Source of the DNA: Flavobacteriaceae bacterium
GTDB lineage: Bacteria; Bacteroidota; Bacteroidia; Flavobacteriales; Flavobacteriaceae
NCBI GenBank assembly: GCA_020435885.1
Contig: JAGQYU010000030.1
Span: forward strand, 17,886-30,908
DNA: 13,023 nt
Direction: 5' to 3'
The position numbers and the translations under genes were made by a program. The notes under the pieces are model-generated. The model saw only the letters and a list, made by a program, of their open reading frames with translations, was not told the origin of the DNA and ran no database searches. Shown here one piece after another: positions 1 through 8,308 of the stretch. The first letter of the stretch is position 1, and every line of letters starts with the position of its first letter.

Positions 1-281
1 ATAAAATTAAAGCTGTTGCTGCTTTTAGCCCGGGGGAATATTTAACCGGAATAAACTTGACAGAAACTATAAAACCATTGAACAAACCTACTTTTGTAAC
101 CTCATCACAAAGAGAAAGCGAGCCCGTAGAAAAACTGATGCGTTATGTAAATCCAACTTATGTGAATCAGTACAAGCCAACAGTAGCGGGCATTCATGGT
201 TCTAGAGCCTTATGGAACAGCACTGAAGGATATGAAGATTACTGGAAAGTTTTTAAAGAATTTATGCTAAGAAATAAATAA
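1..281 (+). CDS. Alpha/beta-hydrolase family protein, C-terminal fragment (cut by window edge)
   Basis: An open frame runs in from the left edge (first complete codon at position 3) and ends at TAA 279-281, giving 92 visible residues. The fragment begins with a hydrophobic strand followed by 'AFSPGEYL', typical of the segment after a late beta strand in alpha/beta-hydrolases. It ends with 'GIHGSRALW', where the His (codon 195-197) sits where the catalytic His of a dienelactone-hydrolase-like enzyme would be, followed by an amphipathic C-terminal helix. The nucleophile and the acid residue cannot be confirmed because the N-terminal part is missing. A TTG at 57 could be misread as a start, but the homologous-looking sequence continues upstream of it, so this is one gene entering the window. 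Its stop directly abuts the convergent murF stop with no gap. The substrate is unknown; the family call is moderate. Confidence 0.6.
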   Translation, partial: KIKAVAAFSPGEYLTGINLTETIKPLNKPTFVTSSQRESEPVEKLMRYVNPTYVNQYKPTVAGIHGSRALWNSTEGYEDYWKVFKEFMLRNK

Positions 282-1559
282 CTAAAGTAATTCCAACACT
301 CTTTCCAAAGCCATTCCTCTAGAGGCTTTGATAAGAATAGTAGCGTTTTCTATCTTCTCTTTTGTTAGGAATTCTTTAAAATTTTCATATGTTTCAAAAA
401 CCTGTAATTTCGAGTTGTTAACAGTAATTTTAAAGAAATTTTTTCCGATAAGGTATACTCTTTCAATGGAAGATTCTACTGCCATTGACGCTATTTTTTG
501 ATGCTCAGGCTCGGCTTCATTACCTAGTTCAAACATATCTCCTAAAATGGCTACTTTATGTTTATCGCTTAAAGCGGAAAGGTTTTCAAGAGCTGCCTGC
601 ATACTGGAAGGATTTGCATTGTAGGCATCTAAAATTACCTTATTAGTACCTTTTTCTATGATCTGAGAACGGTTATTTTGCGGAATATAATTTTCTATAG
701 CTTCTTTGATAGCATGGTCTTCAACGCCAAAAAAATCACCGATGGTAATGGTCGCAGCAATATTATTGTAATTGTAAGAACCTATCAACTGGCTTCTGAT
801 AATCATATTTTCATACAATACCGACACATACGGATTAGAATTAACAAACTTTACAATAACATCGGCAATTACATCTCCAAAAGAAACTCTTTTGATGTCA
901 TCAGAATTTTGGAGTTGTTTCGCATCACTGGCATTTACAAAAACCAGTTTATTATTGTTTTGTAAATATCTGTAGAGTTCTGTTTTGCCTTGAACCACAC
1001 CCTCCAGACTACCAAAGCCTTCTAAATGTGCCTTCCCAAAGTTGGTAATATAACCGTAATCCGGCTGGGCTATACTACACAAAAATTCAATCTCCTTTAA
1101 ATGATTGGCCCCCATTTCTACAATTCCTAATTCAGTATTTGGAGTCATGGAAAGTAGCGTTAATGGCACACCAATATGATTGTTCAAATTACCAACCGTT
1201 GCTTTTGTTTTATATTTTTTTGACAAGACAGCATTAATAAGCTCTTTAGTAGTGGTTTTTCCGTTACTTCCTGTTAGAGAAATAATAGGTATTCCTAACT
1301 GTTTTCTGTGGTAGGCAGCTAATTGCTGTAATGTACTCAGTACATCTTCAACTAAAATAGTCCTATCATCTTTTTGAAAGGAGGCATCATCAATAACAGC
1401 ATACGAAGCACCTTTTTTTAAAGCCTCTTCAGCAAACTGATTACCATTAAAATTATCGCCTTTTAAGGCAAAGAAAATACAGCCGTCAGATATTTTTCTA
1501 GTGTCGGTTGAAACCTGATAGGACTGTGTATATAGTTTATAAAGCTCTTTCATATCCAT
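282..1559 (-). CDS. murF: UDP-N-acetylmuramoyl-tripeptide--D-alanyl-D-alanine ligase MurF
   Basis: MurF is the cytoplasmic ATP-dependent ligase that adds D-Ala-D-Ala to UDP-MurNAc-tripeptide, the last soluble step of peptidoglycan precursor synthesis. The 425-residue protein shows the Mur ligase order: N-terminal substrate domain with 'STDTRKI' (17-23), central ATPase domain with P-loop TGSNGKTTT (96-104), 'NLNNHIGVPLTLL' (124-136) and 'EMGANH' (148-153), and C-terminal domain with 'DAYNANPSSM' (311-320), 'GDMFELG' (340-346) and 'KASRGMALE' (411-419). Length is slightly short compared with the roughly 450 residues of E. coli MurF but normal for Bacteroidota. The start is ATG at 1559; an ATG two codons later (M3) is an equally possible start. 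It lies downstream of gldJ on the same strand, 74 bp away, with a terminator between. Its stop touches the convergent hydrolase stop. Confidence 0.96.
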   Translation of the reverse strand: MDMKELYKLYTQSYQVSTDTRKISDGCIFFALKGDNFNGNQFAEEALKKGASYAVIDDASFQKDDRTILVEDVLSTLQQLAAYHRKQLGIPIISLTGSNGKTTTKELINAVLSKKYKTKATVGNLNNHIGVPLTLLSMTPNTELGIVEMGANHLKEIEFLCSIAQPDYGYITNFGKAHLEGFGSLEGVVQGKTELYRYLQNNNKLVFVNASDAKQLQNSDDIKRVSFGDVIADVIVKFVNSNPYVSVLYENMIIRSQLIGSYNYNNIAATITIGDFFGVEDHAIKEAIENYIPQNNRSQIIEKGTNKVILDAYNANPSSMQAALENLSALSDKHKVAILGDMFELGNEAEPEHQKIASMAVESSIERVYLIGKNFFKITVNNSKLQVFETYENFKEFLTKEKIENATILIKASRGMALERVLELL

Positions 1560-1570
1560 ACCCTAAAGCT

Positions 1571-1603
1571 AAAAAAAAACTCAATACCTAGGTATTGAGT
1601 TTT
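1571..1603 (-). terminator. Intrinsic terminator after gldJ, just upstream of murF
   Basis: Positions 1576-1603 form a perfect 28-nt palindrome (centre CCTAGG at 1588-1593), able to fold as a 12-bp stem with a CTAG tetraloop. On the minus strand the hairpin is followed directly by a run of nine T (A's at 1571-1579), the classic rho-independent form for transcripts coming from gldJ. On the plus strand only four T follow before CATTTATTTT, so it is mainly a minus-strand terminator. The hairpin ends only 11 nt before the murF ATG, which makes it notable (see findings). Confidence 0.85.
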
Positions 1604-1633
1604 CATTTATTTTGGAATCAAAATTTTTATTAA

Positions 1634-3424
1634 TTAAGGCTGCGGATGTTTACGTCTGCGTTTAATAGACATTGCTCCTAATTTATCAGTTGCACATCTG
1701 AAACCAATGTAGTTAGTTGCCATATACTCTGGAAGATATCTACGCTGAGCAGGGTCTAACCAATACTCTCTATCTCTCCAAGAACCACCTTTGTAAACTC
1801 TAGTTTGATCACTAATAAGTGTATTCCTTTTCTTAGTATCGTATTGTTGAATAATCAACCCGCTTTCTCCAATCTGTCTTGGGATTTGAGGTGAATTATA
1901 CATCCTAGGTTTTGAACCTTCTCCTTCCATTTCTTCTTCATCTAAATAATATTTCTTAGTAGATGCCACATCACCATCATTAATTGCTCTGTTATCAGCC
2001 TTTTCATAATTAGGTCTCATAAAAGCATCTCTTTTGGTAATTGGTACATATTTAATACTACCAGGTAAATCTTTAGGGACTATTTTACCATTATCTAATG
2101 TATCAAACTCTACATTATTATAATCTACTACTACTACCTTACCTTCTTCATTGATAAGTGGTTTTTTGAATACGTTACCTCTGAAGTAGTTGAAATCATT
2201 AGCTTCATTATCTACTATAGGTCTGTACACATCAGCTACCCATTCTGCAACGTTCCCTGACATATCATATAAACCATATGCATTAGGATCGTATGATTTT
2301 ACTTTTTGAGTGATATCTGCACCATCATTACTCCAACCTGCCAATCCGCTATAATCTCCTTTACCTTGTTTGAAGTTAGCCAATTGGTCTCCAGCTCTAC
2401 GTTTGCTTTGATCTCTGGTATATCTACCATTCCAAGCATATTTCTTTCTACCTCTAATAGTATTGTATTCTCTGTTTTCTATAAGTGCTTTAGCAGCATA
2501 CTCCCATTCAGCTTCGGTTGGCAATCTAAAACGTGGATTTAAGATACCATCAGAAGTTTTAACATGCCTTCCGGTAAATCCTTGATCGGATTTTTTACTT
2601 CTTTTTCTTGATTTTCTGCTGTTATCTTGATCATCTGCTGCATCAACATCAGCCTCAGCTATATCATCAGATTTTGCAGCTTTTCTATCTTTTTTACTTT
2701 TCTTGCTACTTTGGGTATAATCTGGCAAACCTCTACCATAAATATCTTCATTACCATCAAATAATAGATTTGGGTTTGCTAAATATGTTTCAGTATCAAA
2801 ACGATTTTTACCTTCAACACTTACAGAGTCCATATCAAATAATGATTTTAGCACTCCTTTATCCATTAATATCTTTTCATTAACCCTATCAGTTCTCCAC
2901 TTACAATATTCTGTTGCTTGTAACCAAGAAACACCTACAACTGGATAGTCACTGTAAGAAGGGTGACGTAAATATGTTTCTGTCAATAATTCATTGAACC
3001 CAAGAGCATCTCTCCAAACCAACGTATCTGGCAATGCAGACTGATAGATCTTTCTGTAATTATCATCAGCAGGAGGATATACTTTTTCTAAATATTGTAG
3101 ATAGAACAAGTATTCTAGGTTAGTAACTTCGGCTTCATCCATAAAGAAAGAACGCACTTGTTGCCTTGTTGGTGTAGTATTCCAATCAAACATCACATCG
3201 TCTTGTACACTACCCATGGTAAATGTACCTCCTTCAATAAGAACCATTCCCGGAGGAACTTTTTGACCTTCATAATTTGTGTTGGCCGCAAAACCACCGT
3301 AAGTTGGATCGTTAAAACGCCAACCTGTTAATTCTGAATGAGTCCTTGAATTTTTGCTACAACTCGCAAGGGTTGCTACAACTAACAATGCTAATAAAAC
3401 TTTGTTTCCAATATACCTTTTCAT
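1634..3424 (-). CDS. gldJ: Gliding motility lipoprotein GldJ (SUMF1/FGE-fold)
   Basis: GldJ is a lipoprotein of the gliding machinery that is also needed for T9SS function in Flavobacterium, where its loss destabilises GldK. The 596-residue product has a lipoprotein signal peptide with lipobox LASC and acylated Cys22. The body has the formylglycine-generating-enzyme-like (SUMF1) fold: 'GMVLIEGGTFTMGS' (59-72), 'RLPTEAEWEYAA' (300-311), 'NAYGLYDMSGNVAEWVAD' (381-398), 'KGGSW' (545-549) and 'GFRC' (574-577). The two active-site cysteines of true FGE enzymes are absent in the segment after KGGSW, so it should be structural rather than catalytic. A Lys/Arg/Asp-rich low-complexity insert spans about 239-280 and interrupts the fold. 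A basic tail (IKRRRKHPQP) ends the protein; in F. johnsoniae the extreme C-terminus of GldJ is reported to matter for gliding. The gene diverges from porU, a T9SS partner. F. johnsoniae GldJ is, from memory, about 560 residues. Confidence 0.95.
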   Translation of the reverse strand: MKRYIGNKVLLALLVVATLASCSKNSRTHSELTGWRFNDPTYGGFAANTNYEGQKVPPGMVLIEGGTFTMGSVQDDVMFDWNTTPTRQQVRSFFMDEAEVTNLEYLFYLQYLEKVYPPADDNYRKIYQSALPDTLVWRDALGFNELLTETYLRHPSYSDYPVVGVSWLQATEYCKWRTDRVNEKILMDKGVLKSLFDMDSVSVEGKNRFDTETYLANPNLLFDGNEDIYGRGLPDYTQSSKKSKKDRKAAKSDDIAEADVDAADDQDNSRKSRKRSKKSDQGFTGRHVKTSDGILNPRFRLPTEAEWEYAAKALIENREYNTIRGRKKYAWNGRYTRDQSKRRAGDQLANFKQGKGDYSGLAGWSNDGADITQKVKSYDPNAYGLYDMSGNVAEWVADVYRPIVDNEANDFNYFRGNVFKKPLINEEGKVVVVDYNNVEFDTLDNGKIVPKDLPGSIKYVPITKRDAFMRPNYEKADNRAINDGDVASTKKYYLDEEEMEGEGSKPRMYNSPQIPRQIGESGLIIQQYDTKKRNTLISDQTRVYKGGSWRDREYWLDPAQRRYLPEYMATNYIGFRCATDKLGAMSIKRRRKHPQP

Positions 3425-3513
3425 ATTTACTCGTCTATTTTAATTTTTAGGGTTGTAAGGTTTTCAATAAATTAATACTAGGCACAATTTGCCCTTGGAT
3501 GTTTGTATAACGA

Positions 3514-3540
3514 TTGTTTTTTTTCTTTATTATACATTCG
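3514..3540 (+). promoter_or_regulatory. Candidate porU promoter in the gldJ/porU divergent gap
   Basis: The 169-bp gap 3425-3593 separates the divergent gldJ and porU starts and should hold promoters for both. On the plus strand TTG (3514-3516) is followed after 16 nt by TACATTCG (3533-3540), which differs from the Bacteroidota -7 consensus TAnnTTTG at one base; the spacer is about one base shorter than the usual range. It would give a leader of roughly 45 nt. A T8 run (3517-3524) lies within the spacer. I found no convincing TAnnTTTG on the minus strand for gldJ. This is a weak pattern call. Confidence 0.3.
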
Positions 3541-3593
3541 TTTATAAATTTTAAAATAAGTATGCGTAACTTGCGCTAAACTTTACAGGTTTT

Positions 3594-6500
3594 ATGTTAA
3601 AAAGGATTTGTGTTTTACTTATACTTTTAGGTACAGGGTTAGTATTGAATGCCCAAAACAACACTATTCAAAAAAGTTTTTCAACAGTAAAGAACTCAGT
3701 CTTGTCACAAGGAACTTGGTATAAATTTGCTATTGATACTACAGGTGTATTTAAGATTGACAGACAATTTTTACAGAACTTAGGCATTAACACCTCTACA
3801 ATAAACCCAAAGAACATAAGGATATTTGGAAATGGTGGTAAATTGTTACCAATGCTTAACAATGAATTTCGATATGATGGCTTGCAAGAAAATGCTATAT
3901 TCGTTTCTGGCGAAGCTGATAATAGTTTTGATGCCAATGACTACATATTATTTTATGGAGTAGGCCCACATAGCTGGAAAATAAACACAACACAACCACA
4001 GCTATCTTCGCATCAAAATAATATCTATTCCGATAAGGCCTATTATTTTATTACAGTTGATAATGGCCTCGGCAAAAGAATAACCAATGCACCTGAAAAT
4101 AATTCTACGGCAGCTATACAAATTACTACTTATAATGAGCTAAAAGTCTTTGAAGAAGATAAAACAAACCTTTTTGCTAATGGGCAACAATGGTTTGGAA
4201 AAGACCTCAGTTTTGATAACGCTACTTCTATTAGTTTTGATTTTGCCGAACTTGAAACATCACAACCTATATATAGTAAGGTAAGAGGTGTGAGTATTTC
4301 TTCAACTGTTTCGCAAATGCGGATAAGCATAAACGGGCAAAGTGTAAACCCAATTAATTTTTCTGCCATTCCGGGCAATAGTCTAACACTTGCTATCCCA
4401 GGGGAAGTCAGTAATACAATCAATACAAATAGTAATTCAGCAAAAGTAGATATAACATATAATAATAATGGAAATCCTTCCGCTAAAGCATATTTAGATT
4501 TTGTTGAAGTGATAGGTACTAAAAAACTTTCAGCTAACGGAAAACAGTTCAGTTTTAGAAGTTTTGAAGCCGCCAACCAGCCTTTCTCAACCATTGTTGA
4601 ATATACTATAAACAACAACTCTGCAATCCATCAAGTTTGGAATGTGTCGGATCATTTAAACCCAACAATTCTCACTAATCAAAGTACGGGAAGCAATTTT
4701 ACGTTTAAAGAAAATGCAGGATCATTAAAGGAATTTGTTGTACTCAATGAAAGTGATTATTATGCACCTCAACAGATTGACAATCCTCTTGTTAGCAATC
4801 AAAATTTACATAGTCTGCAAAATATTGATTACATAATCATAACACAAGATTTTCTAAAAAACGAAGCTGAACGATTGGCAAATCACCATAGACGACACGC
4901 TGGTTTAACCGTACAAGTAGTTGATCTTCAGCAAATTTATAATGAATTTGCCTCAGGTTCACCAGATGTAACGGCTATCAGAGATTTTGTAAGGCATTTA
5001 TATGCCAATGCCTCTACAGATGATAACCGCATAAAATATGTGTGCCTCTTTGGCGATGCCTCATACGATTTTAAAGACAGAATAACCAATAACAATAATA
5101 TTGTTCCCGCATTTCAATCGTACGAAAGTTTTGACCTTGCCAGATCATACGTTACAGATGATTATTTCGGCATGATGGATGACCATGAAGGAAATTTGGA
5201 AACATCTGATAAACAGGATGTAGCAACTGGAAGATATCCGGTTACAACCGAATTGGAAGCTAAAAATATGGTAGATAAAACACTAAGTTATTATGCTACC
5301 ACATCATTAGGTGATTGGCGTAATAAACTTACCCTAATAGCTGATGATCCAGATAGTGCCGGAGAGTTCGTTCTGCAACAAACCGTTGAACGCATTGCAG
5401 ATACCATTGCTAAAAACAAACCCATCTTCAATCTCACTAAAATTTATGCTGATGCCTACGTACAACAAACTTCTGCCGGAGGTGAGCGCTATCCTGAGGT
5501 GAATGATGCTATTGACAATGCCATAGAAACAGGCTCACTGATTGTAGATTATTTTGGCCATGGTGGTGAAGATGGTTGGGCACAAGAACGTATTTTAGGA
5601 GTTGAACAGATAAAGGACTGGAACAATCCAAATATACTGCCTTTACTAATAACTGTTACCTGTGAATTTTCAAGGTTTGACAATCCGCTACGACCAACAG
5701 CGGGTGAATTTACATTTCTAAACACTAACGGTGGAGCCGCTTCTATGATTACCACCACACGTGAGATCTTTATCAGTGTTGGGCAACGTTATAACGAAGT
5801 ACTTATAAAAAAACTGCTCAATTTTAACAATGAAGATTATACAATTTCCGAGGCATTGATGGCTATGAAAAATGATCCATCATCACCTGCAACAAGCCAG
5901 CGATTGTTTGTTTATTTTTTAGGCGATCCTGCTATGAGACTGGCTCAACCCAAACCTAATATCAAACTGACTAAAATTAACAATGTTGATGTTTCTCAAT
6001 CTATTGATACCTTAAAAGCGCTATCTAAAATTACATTTGAAGGTATAGTTACTGATCAGAATGACAATCTGTTACCCGACTTTAACGGAACAGTATCCAC
6101 TACTATTTATGATAAATCAGTAGAAAAAACCACCTTAGACAACAATGGTTTTGGTAATACGATGACATTTGATGCAACCGAAAGTAAAATTTTTAGAGGT
6201 AGGGCTTCTGCAACCGACGGAAATTTCAAGTTCGAATTCATTGTACCCAAAGACATACGAATAGCCTATGGAAAAGCTAAAATAAGCATGTATGCGGACA
6301 ATAGTTCTGAAGACAAAACTGGTGTTAATCAAGAAGTTACTATAGGTGGAATTAATGAAAATGCTCCTGAAGATACTATAGGGCCTACTATTAAACTTTT
6401 TATGGATGACGAATCTTTTGTAGATGGGGGTAATACCAGTCAATCTCCCTACCTTTTGGCCATATTGGAAGATGCATCAGGAATCAATACATCCATCACA

Positions 6501-7034
6501 TCTGTAGACCACGATATTATTGCTATTTTGGATGGAGATCAAGCAAATCCTTATGTATTAAATGACTTCTATCAAACTGAATTAGATGATTTTACAAAAG
6601 GCAATGTAAAGTTTCCATTCAGAGATTTAGAACCCGGGCCACACACTATTAATTTTAAATGTTGGGATACTTACAATAATCCTTCAGAAGCTACGTTAAA
6701 CTTTATTGTAGTAAATGATAAAGATTTGATTCTCAGCAACGTGTTAAATTACCCTAATCCCCTAATTAATTACACGGAATTTTGGTTTAATCATAATAAA
6801 CCTAATGAACCGTTAGATGTTATGGTTCAGATATTTACAGTTTCCGGAAAGTTGATCAAAACTATCTCTCAAACAGTTCAATCCGATAATTTATCACGTT
6901 CCGTAACATGGAATGGATTAGACGATTTTGGTAATAAAATTGGTAAAGGTGTGTATATTTACAAACTTATTGTAAGATCATCCTTAACGAATTCAAAAGC
7001 TGAGAAAATAGAAAAATTAGTCATTCTACAGTAA
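3594..7034 (+). CDS. porU: Type IX secretion system sortase PorU (C25 gingipain-like)
   Basis: PorU is the cell-surface sortase of the T9SS. It cleaves the C-terminal targeting domain from secreted cargo and, with PorV, PorQ and PorZ, attaches proteins to surface lipopolysaccharide. The 1146-residue protein has a signal peptide (cleavage likely after Ala20, before Gln). It carries a PorU-type beta-rich N-terminal part ('SVLSQGTWYKF' 35-45, 'IRIFGNGG' 75-82, 'NDYILFYG' 115-122) and a peptidase C25 domain from about 410 to 785 ('YIIITQDF', 'KYVCLFGDASYDF', 'ATGRYPV'). The catalytic dyad is visible as His656 in 'DYFGHGG' and Cys690 in 'TVTCEFSRF'. P. gingivalis PorU also has its catalytic Cys at 690, from memory. 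Ig-like modules follow, and a FlgD-Ig/T9SS-type C-terminal domain ('YPNP' 1053-1056, 'GKGVYIYKL' 1117-1125), which PorU itself retains. The N-terminus is shorter than I recall for many flavobacterial PorU proteins. porV follows 35 bp downstream, so the two are probably one transcript. Confidence 0.96.
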   Translation: MLKRICVLLILLGTGLVLNAQNNTIQKSFSTVKNSVLSQGTWYKFAIDTTGVFKIDRQFLQNLGINTSTINPKNIRIFGNGGKLLPMLNNEFRYDGLQENAIFVSGEADNSFDANDYILFYGVGPHSWKINTTQPQLSSHQNNIYSDKAYYFITVDNGLGKRITNAPENNSTAAIQITTYNELKVFEEDKTNLFANGQQWFGKDLSFDNATSISFDFAELETSQPIYSKVRGVSISSTVSQMRISINGQSVNPINFSAIPGNSLTLAIPGEVSNTINTNSNSAKVDITYNNNGNPSAKAYLDFVEVIGTKKLSANGKQFSFRSFEAANQPFSTIVEYTINNNSAIHQVWNVSDHLNPTILTNQSTGSNFTFKENAGSLKEFVVLNESDYYAPQQIDNPLVSNQNLHSLQNIDYIIITQDFLKNEAERLANHHRRHAGLTVQVVDLQQIYNEFASGSPDVTAIRDFVRHLYANASTDDNRIKYVCLFGDASYDFKDRITNNNNIVPAFQSYESFDLARSYVTDDYFGMMDDHEGNLETSDKQDVATGRYPVTTELEAKNMVDKTLSYYATTSLGDWRNKLTLIADDPDSAGEFVLQQTVERIADTIAKNKPIFNLTKIYADAYVQQTSAGGERYPEVNDAIDNAIETGSLIVDYFGHGGEDGWAQERILGVEQIKDWNNPNILPLLITVTCEFSRFDNPLRPTAGEFTFLNTNGGAASMITTTREIFISVGQRYNEVLIKKLLNFNNEDYTISEALMAMKNDPSSPATSQRLFVYFLGDPAMRLAQPKPNIKLTKINNVDVSQSIDTLKALSKITFEGIVTDQNDNLLPDFNGTVSTTIYDKSVEKTTLDNNGFGNTMTFDATESKIFRGRASATDGNFKFEFIVPKDIRIAYGKAKISMYADNSSEDKTGVNQEVTIGGINENAPEDTIGPTIKLFMDDESFVDGGNTSQSPYLLAILEDASGINTSITSVDHDIIAILDGDQANPYVLNDFYQTELDDFTKGNVKFPFRDLEPGPHTINFKCWDTYNNPSEATLNFIVVNDKDLILSNVLNYPNPLINYTEFWFNHNKPNEPLDVMVQIFTVSGKLIKTISQTVQSDNLSRSVTWNGLDDFGNKIGKGVYIYKLIVRSSLTNSKAEKIEKLVILQ

Positions 7035-7035
7035 G

Positions 7036-7049
7036 TAAACTATAGTTTA
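7036..7049. repeat. 14-nt perfect palindrome in the porU-porV spacer
   Basis: TAAACTATAGTTTA is self-complementary and begins two bases after the porU stop. It sits in the 35-bp spacer before the porV ATG. It has no T-tract, so it is not a terminator; it could be a weak mRNA hairpin, an operator-like site or chance in AT-rich DNA. Confidence 0.5.
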
Positions 7050-7069
7050 AACCTAATTCAAAATAAAAC

Positions 7070-8215
7070 ATGAAAAAAGTTCTAGCTGTTCTATTCATTT
7101 TTACTTTAGCGCTAAGCAAAGTGAATGCACAAGAAGAACCAAACCCAATAACAACTGCAGCACCTTTCTTATTAATTGCACCTGATGCAAGAGCCGGTGG
7201 TATGGGAGATGTGGGTGTAGCAACATCTGCTGATGCTTTCTCATTACATCATAACCCATCTAAGTTAGCTTTTTCTGATTCTCAGTTTAAAGTAGGATTA
7301 TCATATACCCCTTGGCTAAGAAACCTTACCAATGACGTTTTTGTTGGAAGTTTAGCACTTTCTAACAGAATTGATGAACGTAGTGCTTGGGGGGCTAGTC
7401 TTAAGTATTTTTCATTGGGTACAATTGACCTTACTGACAATTCAGGAACTCCTATTGGTTCTGAAAACCCTAATGAACTATCAATAGATGGTTCTTATGC
7501 TTTAAAATTAAGTGAAACCTTTTCTATGGGTGTTGGAGTTAGGTATATCAGATCAGATTATGCTCTGAGAGTTGAAAATTCAAATATTAAAACTGTAAAC
7601 ACATTTGCTGTTGACGTAAGTGGATACTACCAATCTGATGAAAAAAATTATGGTAGTTTTAACGGCCGATGGAAAGGTGGATTTAATATTTCCAACATAG
7701 GACCAAAAGTTACGCTAACCGATGGTGGTAGAGAAAGTTTTATCCCTACAAACCTGAAATTAGGAGGTGGTTTTGACTTTATTTTAGATGATTTGAATAC
7801 TATTTCTACTACATTAGAATTCAACAAACTACTAGTCCCTACTCCACCAATCCGTGATGAACAAACCGGTGAAATAATTGATGGTAAAGATGATGACGTA
7901 GGTTTCCTTGGTGGAATGTTTCAATCTTTCGGCGATGCTCCCAATGGGTTTAGTGAAGAGTTAAAAGAATTTACATGGGCTCTTGGGGCCGAATACATTT
8001 ATGATAGAACCATGGCATTACGAGCAGGCTATTTTAATGAAAATGACCTTAAAGGAGCTCGTAAATATTTTACATTAGGTGCAGGGTTTAAATTCAATGC
8101 TATTACATTAGACCTCTCATATCTTATAAATTCAGCTGACGTTAACAACCCTTTGGAAAATACATTACGTTTTTCTTTAACACTTGATCTTGGTGAATCA
8201 TATCTAGGATACTAA
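7070..8215 (+). CDS. porV: Type IX secretion system outer-membrane shuttle protein PorV (LptO)
   Basis: PorV is an outer-membrane FadL-family beta-barrel of the T9SS. It binds the C-terminal domain of substrates emerging from the Sov/SprA translocon and carries them to PorU for cleavage and anchoring. The 381-residue product has a clear signal peptide, with cleavage after Ala20 (VNA|Q). The mature part opens with 'APFLLIAPDARAGGMGDVGV' (31-50), followed by 'HHNPSKLAF', the hallmark N-terminus of PorV/PorQ proteins. Alternating hydrophobic strands run through the rest, ending in an aromatic residue (Tyr381) as in outer-membrane barrels. An Asp/Glu-rich loop (about 262-277) fits an extracellular or periplasmic loop. 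Length matches flavobacterial PorV (around 380-400). It lies 35 bp downstream of porU and is followed by a strong terminator, so porU-porV is likely a two-gene operon. Confidence 0.96.
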   Translation: MKKVLAVLFIFTLALSKVNAQEEPNPITTAAPFLLIAPDARAGGMGDVGVATSADAFSLHHNPSKLAFSDSQFKVGLSYTPWLRNLTNDVFVGSLALSNRIDERSAWGASLKYFSLGTIDLTDNSGTPIGSENPNELSIDGSYALKLSETFSMGVGVRYIRSDYALRVENSNIKTVNTFAVDVSGYYQSDEKNYGSFNGRWKGGFNISNIGPKVTLTDGGRESFIPTNLKLGGGFDFILDDLNTISTTLEFNKLLVPTPPIRDEQTGEIIDGKDDDVGFLGGMFQSFGDAPNGFSEELKEFTWALGAEYIYDRTMALRAGYFNENDLKGARKYFTLGAGFKFNAITLDLSYLINSADVNNPLENTLRFSLTLDLGESYLGY

Positions 8216-8237
8216 AATTAATGATAAATAAAATGTT

Positions 8238-8283
8238 AAAAACAATCATTTTAGTACATTAGCACTAGGATAATTGTTTTTTT
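8238..8283 (+). terminator. Intrinsic terminator after porV
   Basis: Arms 8238-8255 and 8264-8281 pair over 18 positions, with one C-A mismatch (8247/8272) and two G-U wobbles, closing an 8-nt loop (8256-8263). The 3' arm runs into seven T (8277-8283). The hairpin begins 22 nt after the porV stop. It closes the porU-porV operon and separates it from cdd, which starts 25 nt further on. Confidence 0.8.
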
Positions 8284-8308
8284 ATATCCGTAAAGCAACC
8301 TCAATTGC

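Noticed and set aside
57..281. A separate 74-codon gene starting at TTG 57
   Set aside because: The frame is open to the left edge and the upstream residues (AFSPGEYL) fit the same hydrolase fold, so it is the tail of a longer gene.
307..329. Inverted repeat AAAGCC...GGCTTT enclosing a CCTCTAGAGG palindrome near the murF 3' end, as a possible terminator for either convergent gene
   Set aside because: It lies within murF codons that encode the conserved KASRGMALE region, and no T-tract follows on either strand, so coding constraint explains it.
4130..4618. A 162-codon antisense frame inside porU, and similar antisense frames inside murF, gldJ, pafA, cdd and mlaE
   Set aside because: Each lies opposite a well-supported gene with conserved motifs, and their products show biased, non-family-like composition; they are shadow frames.
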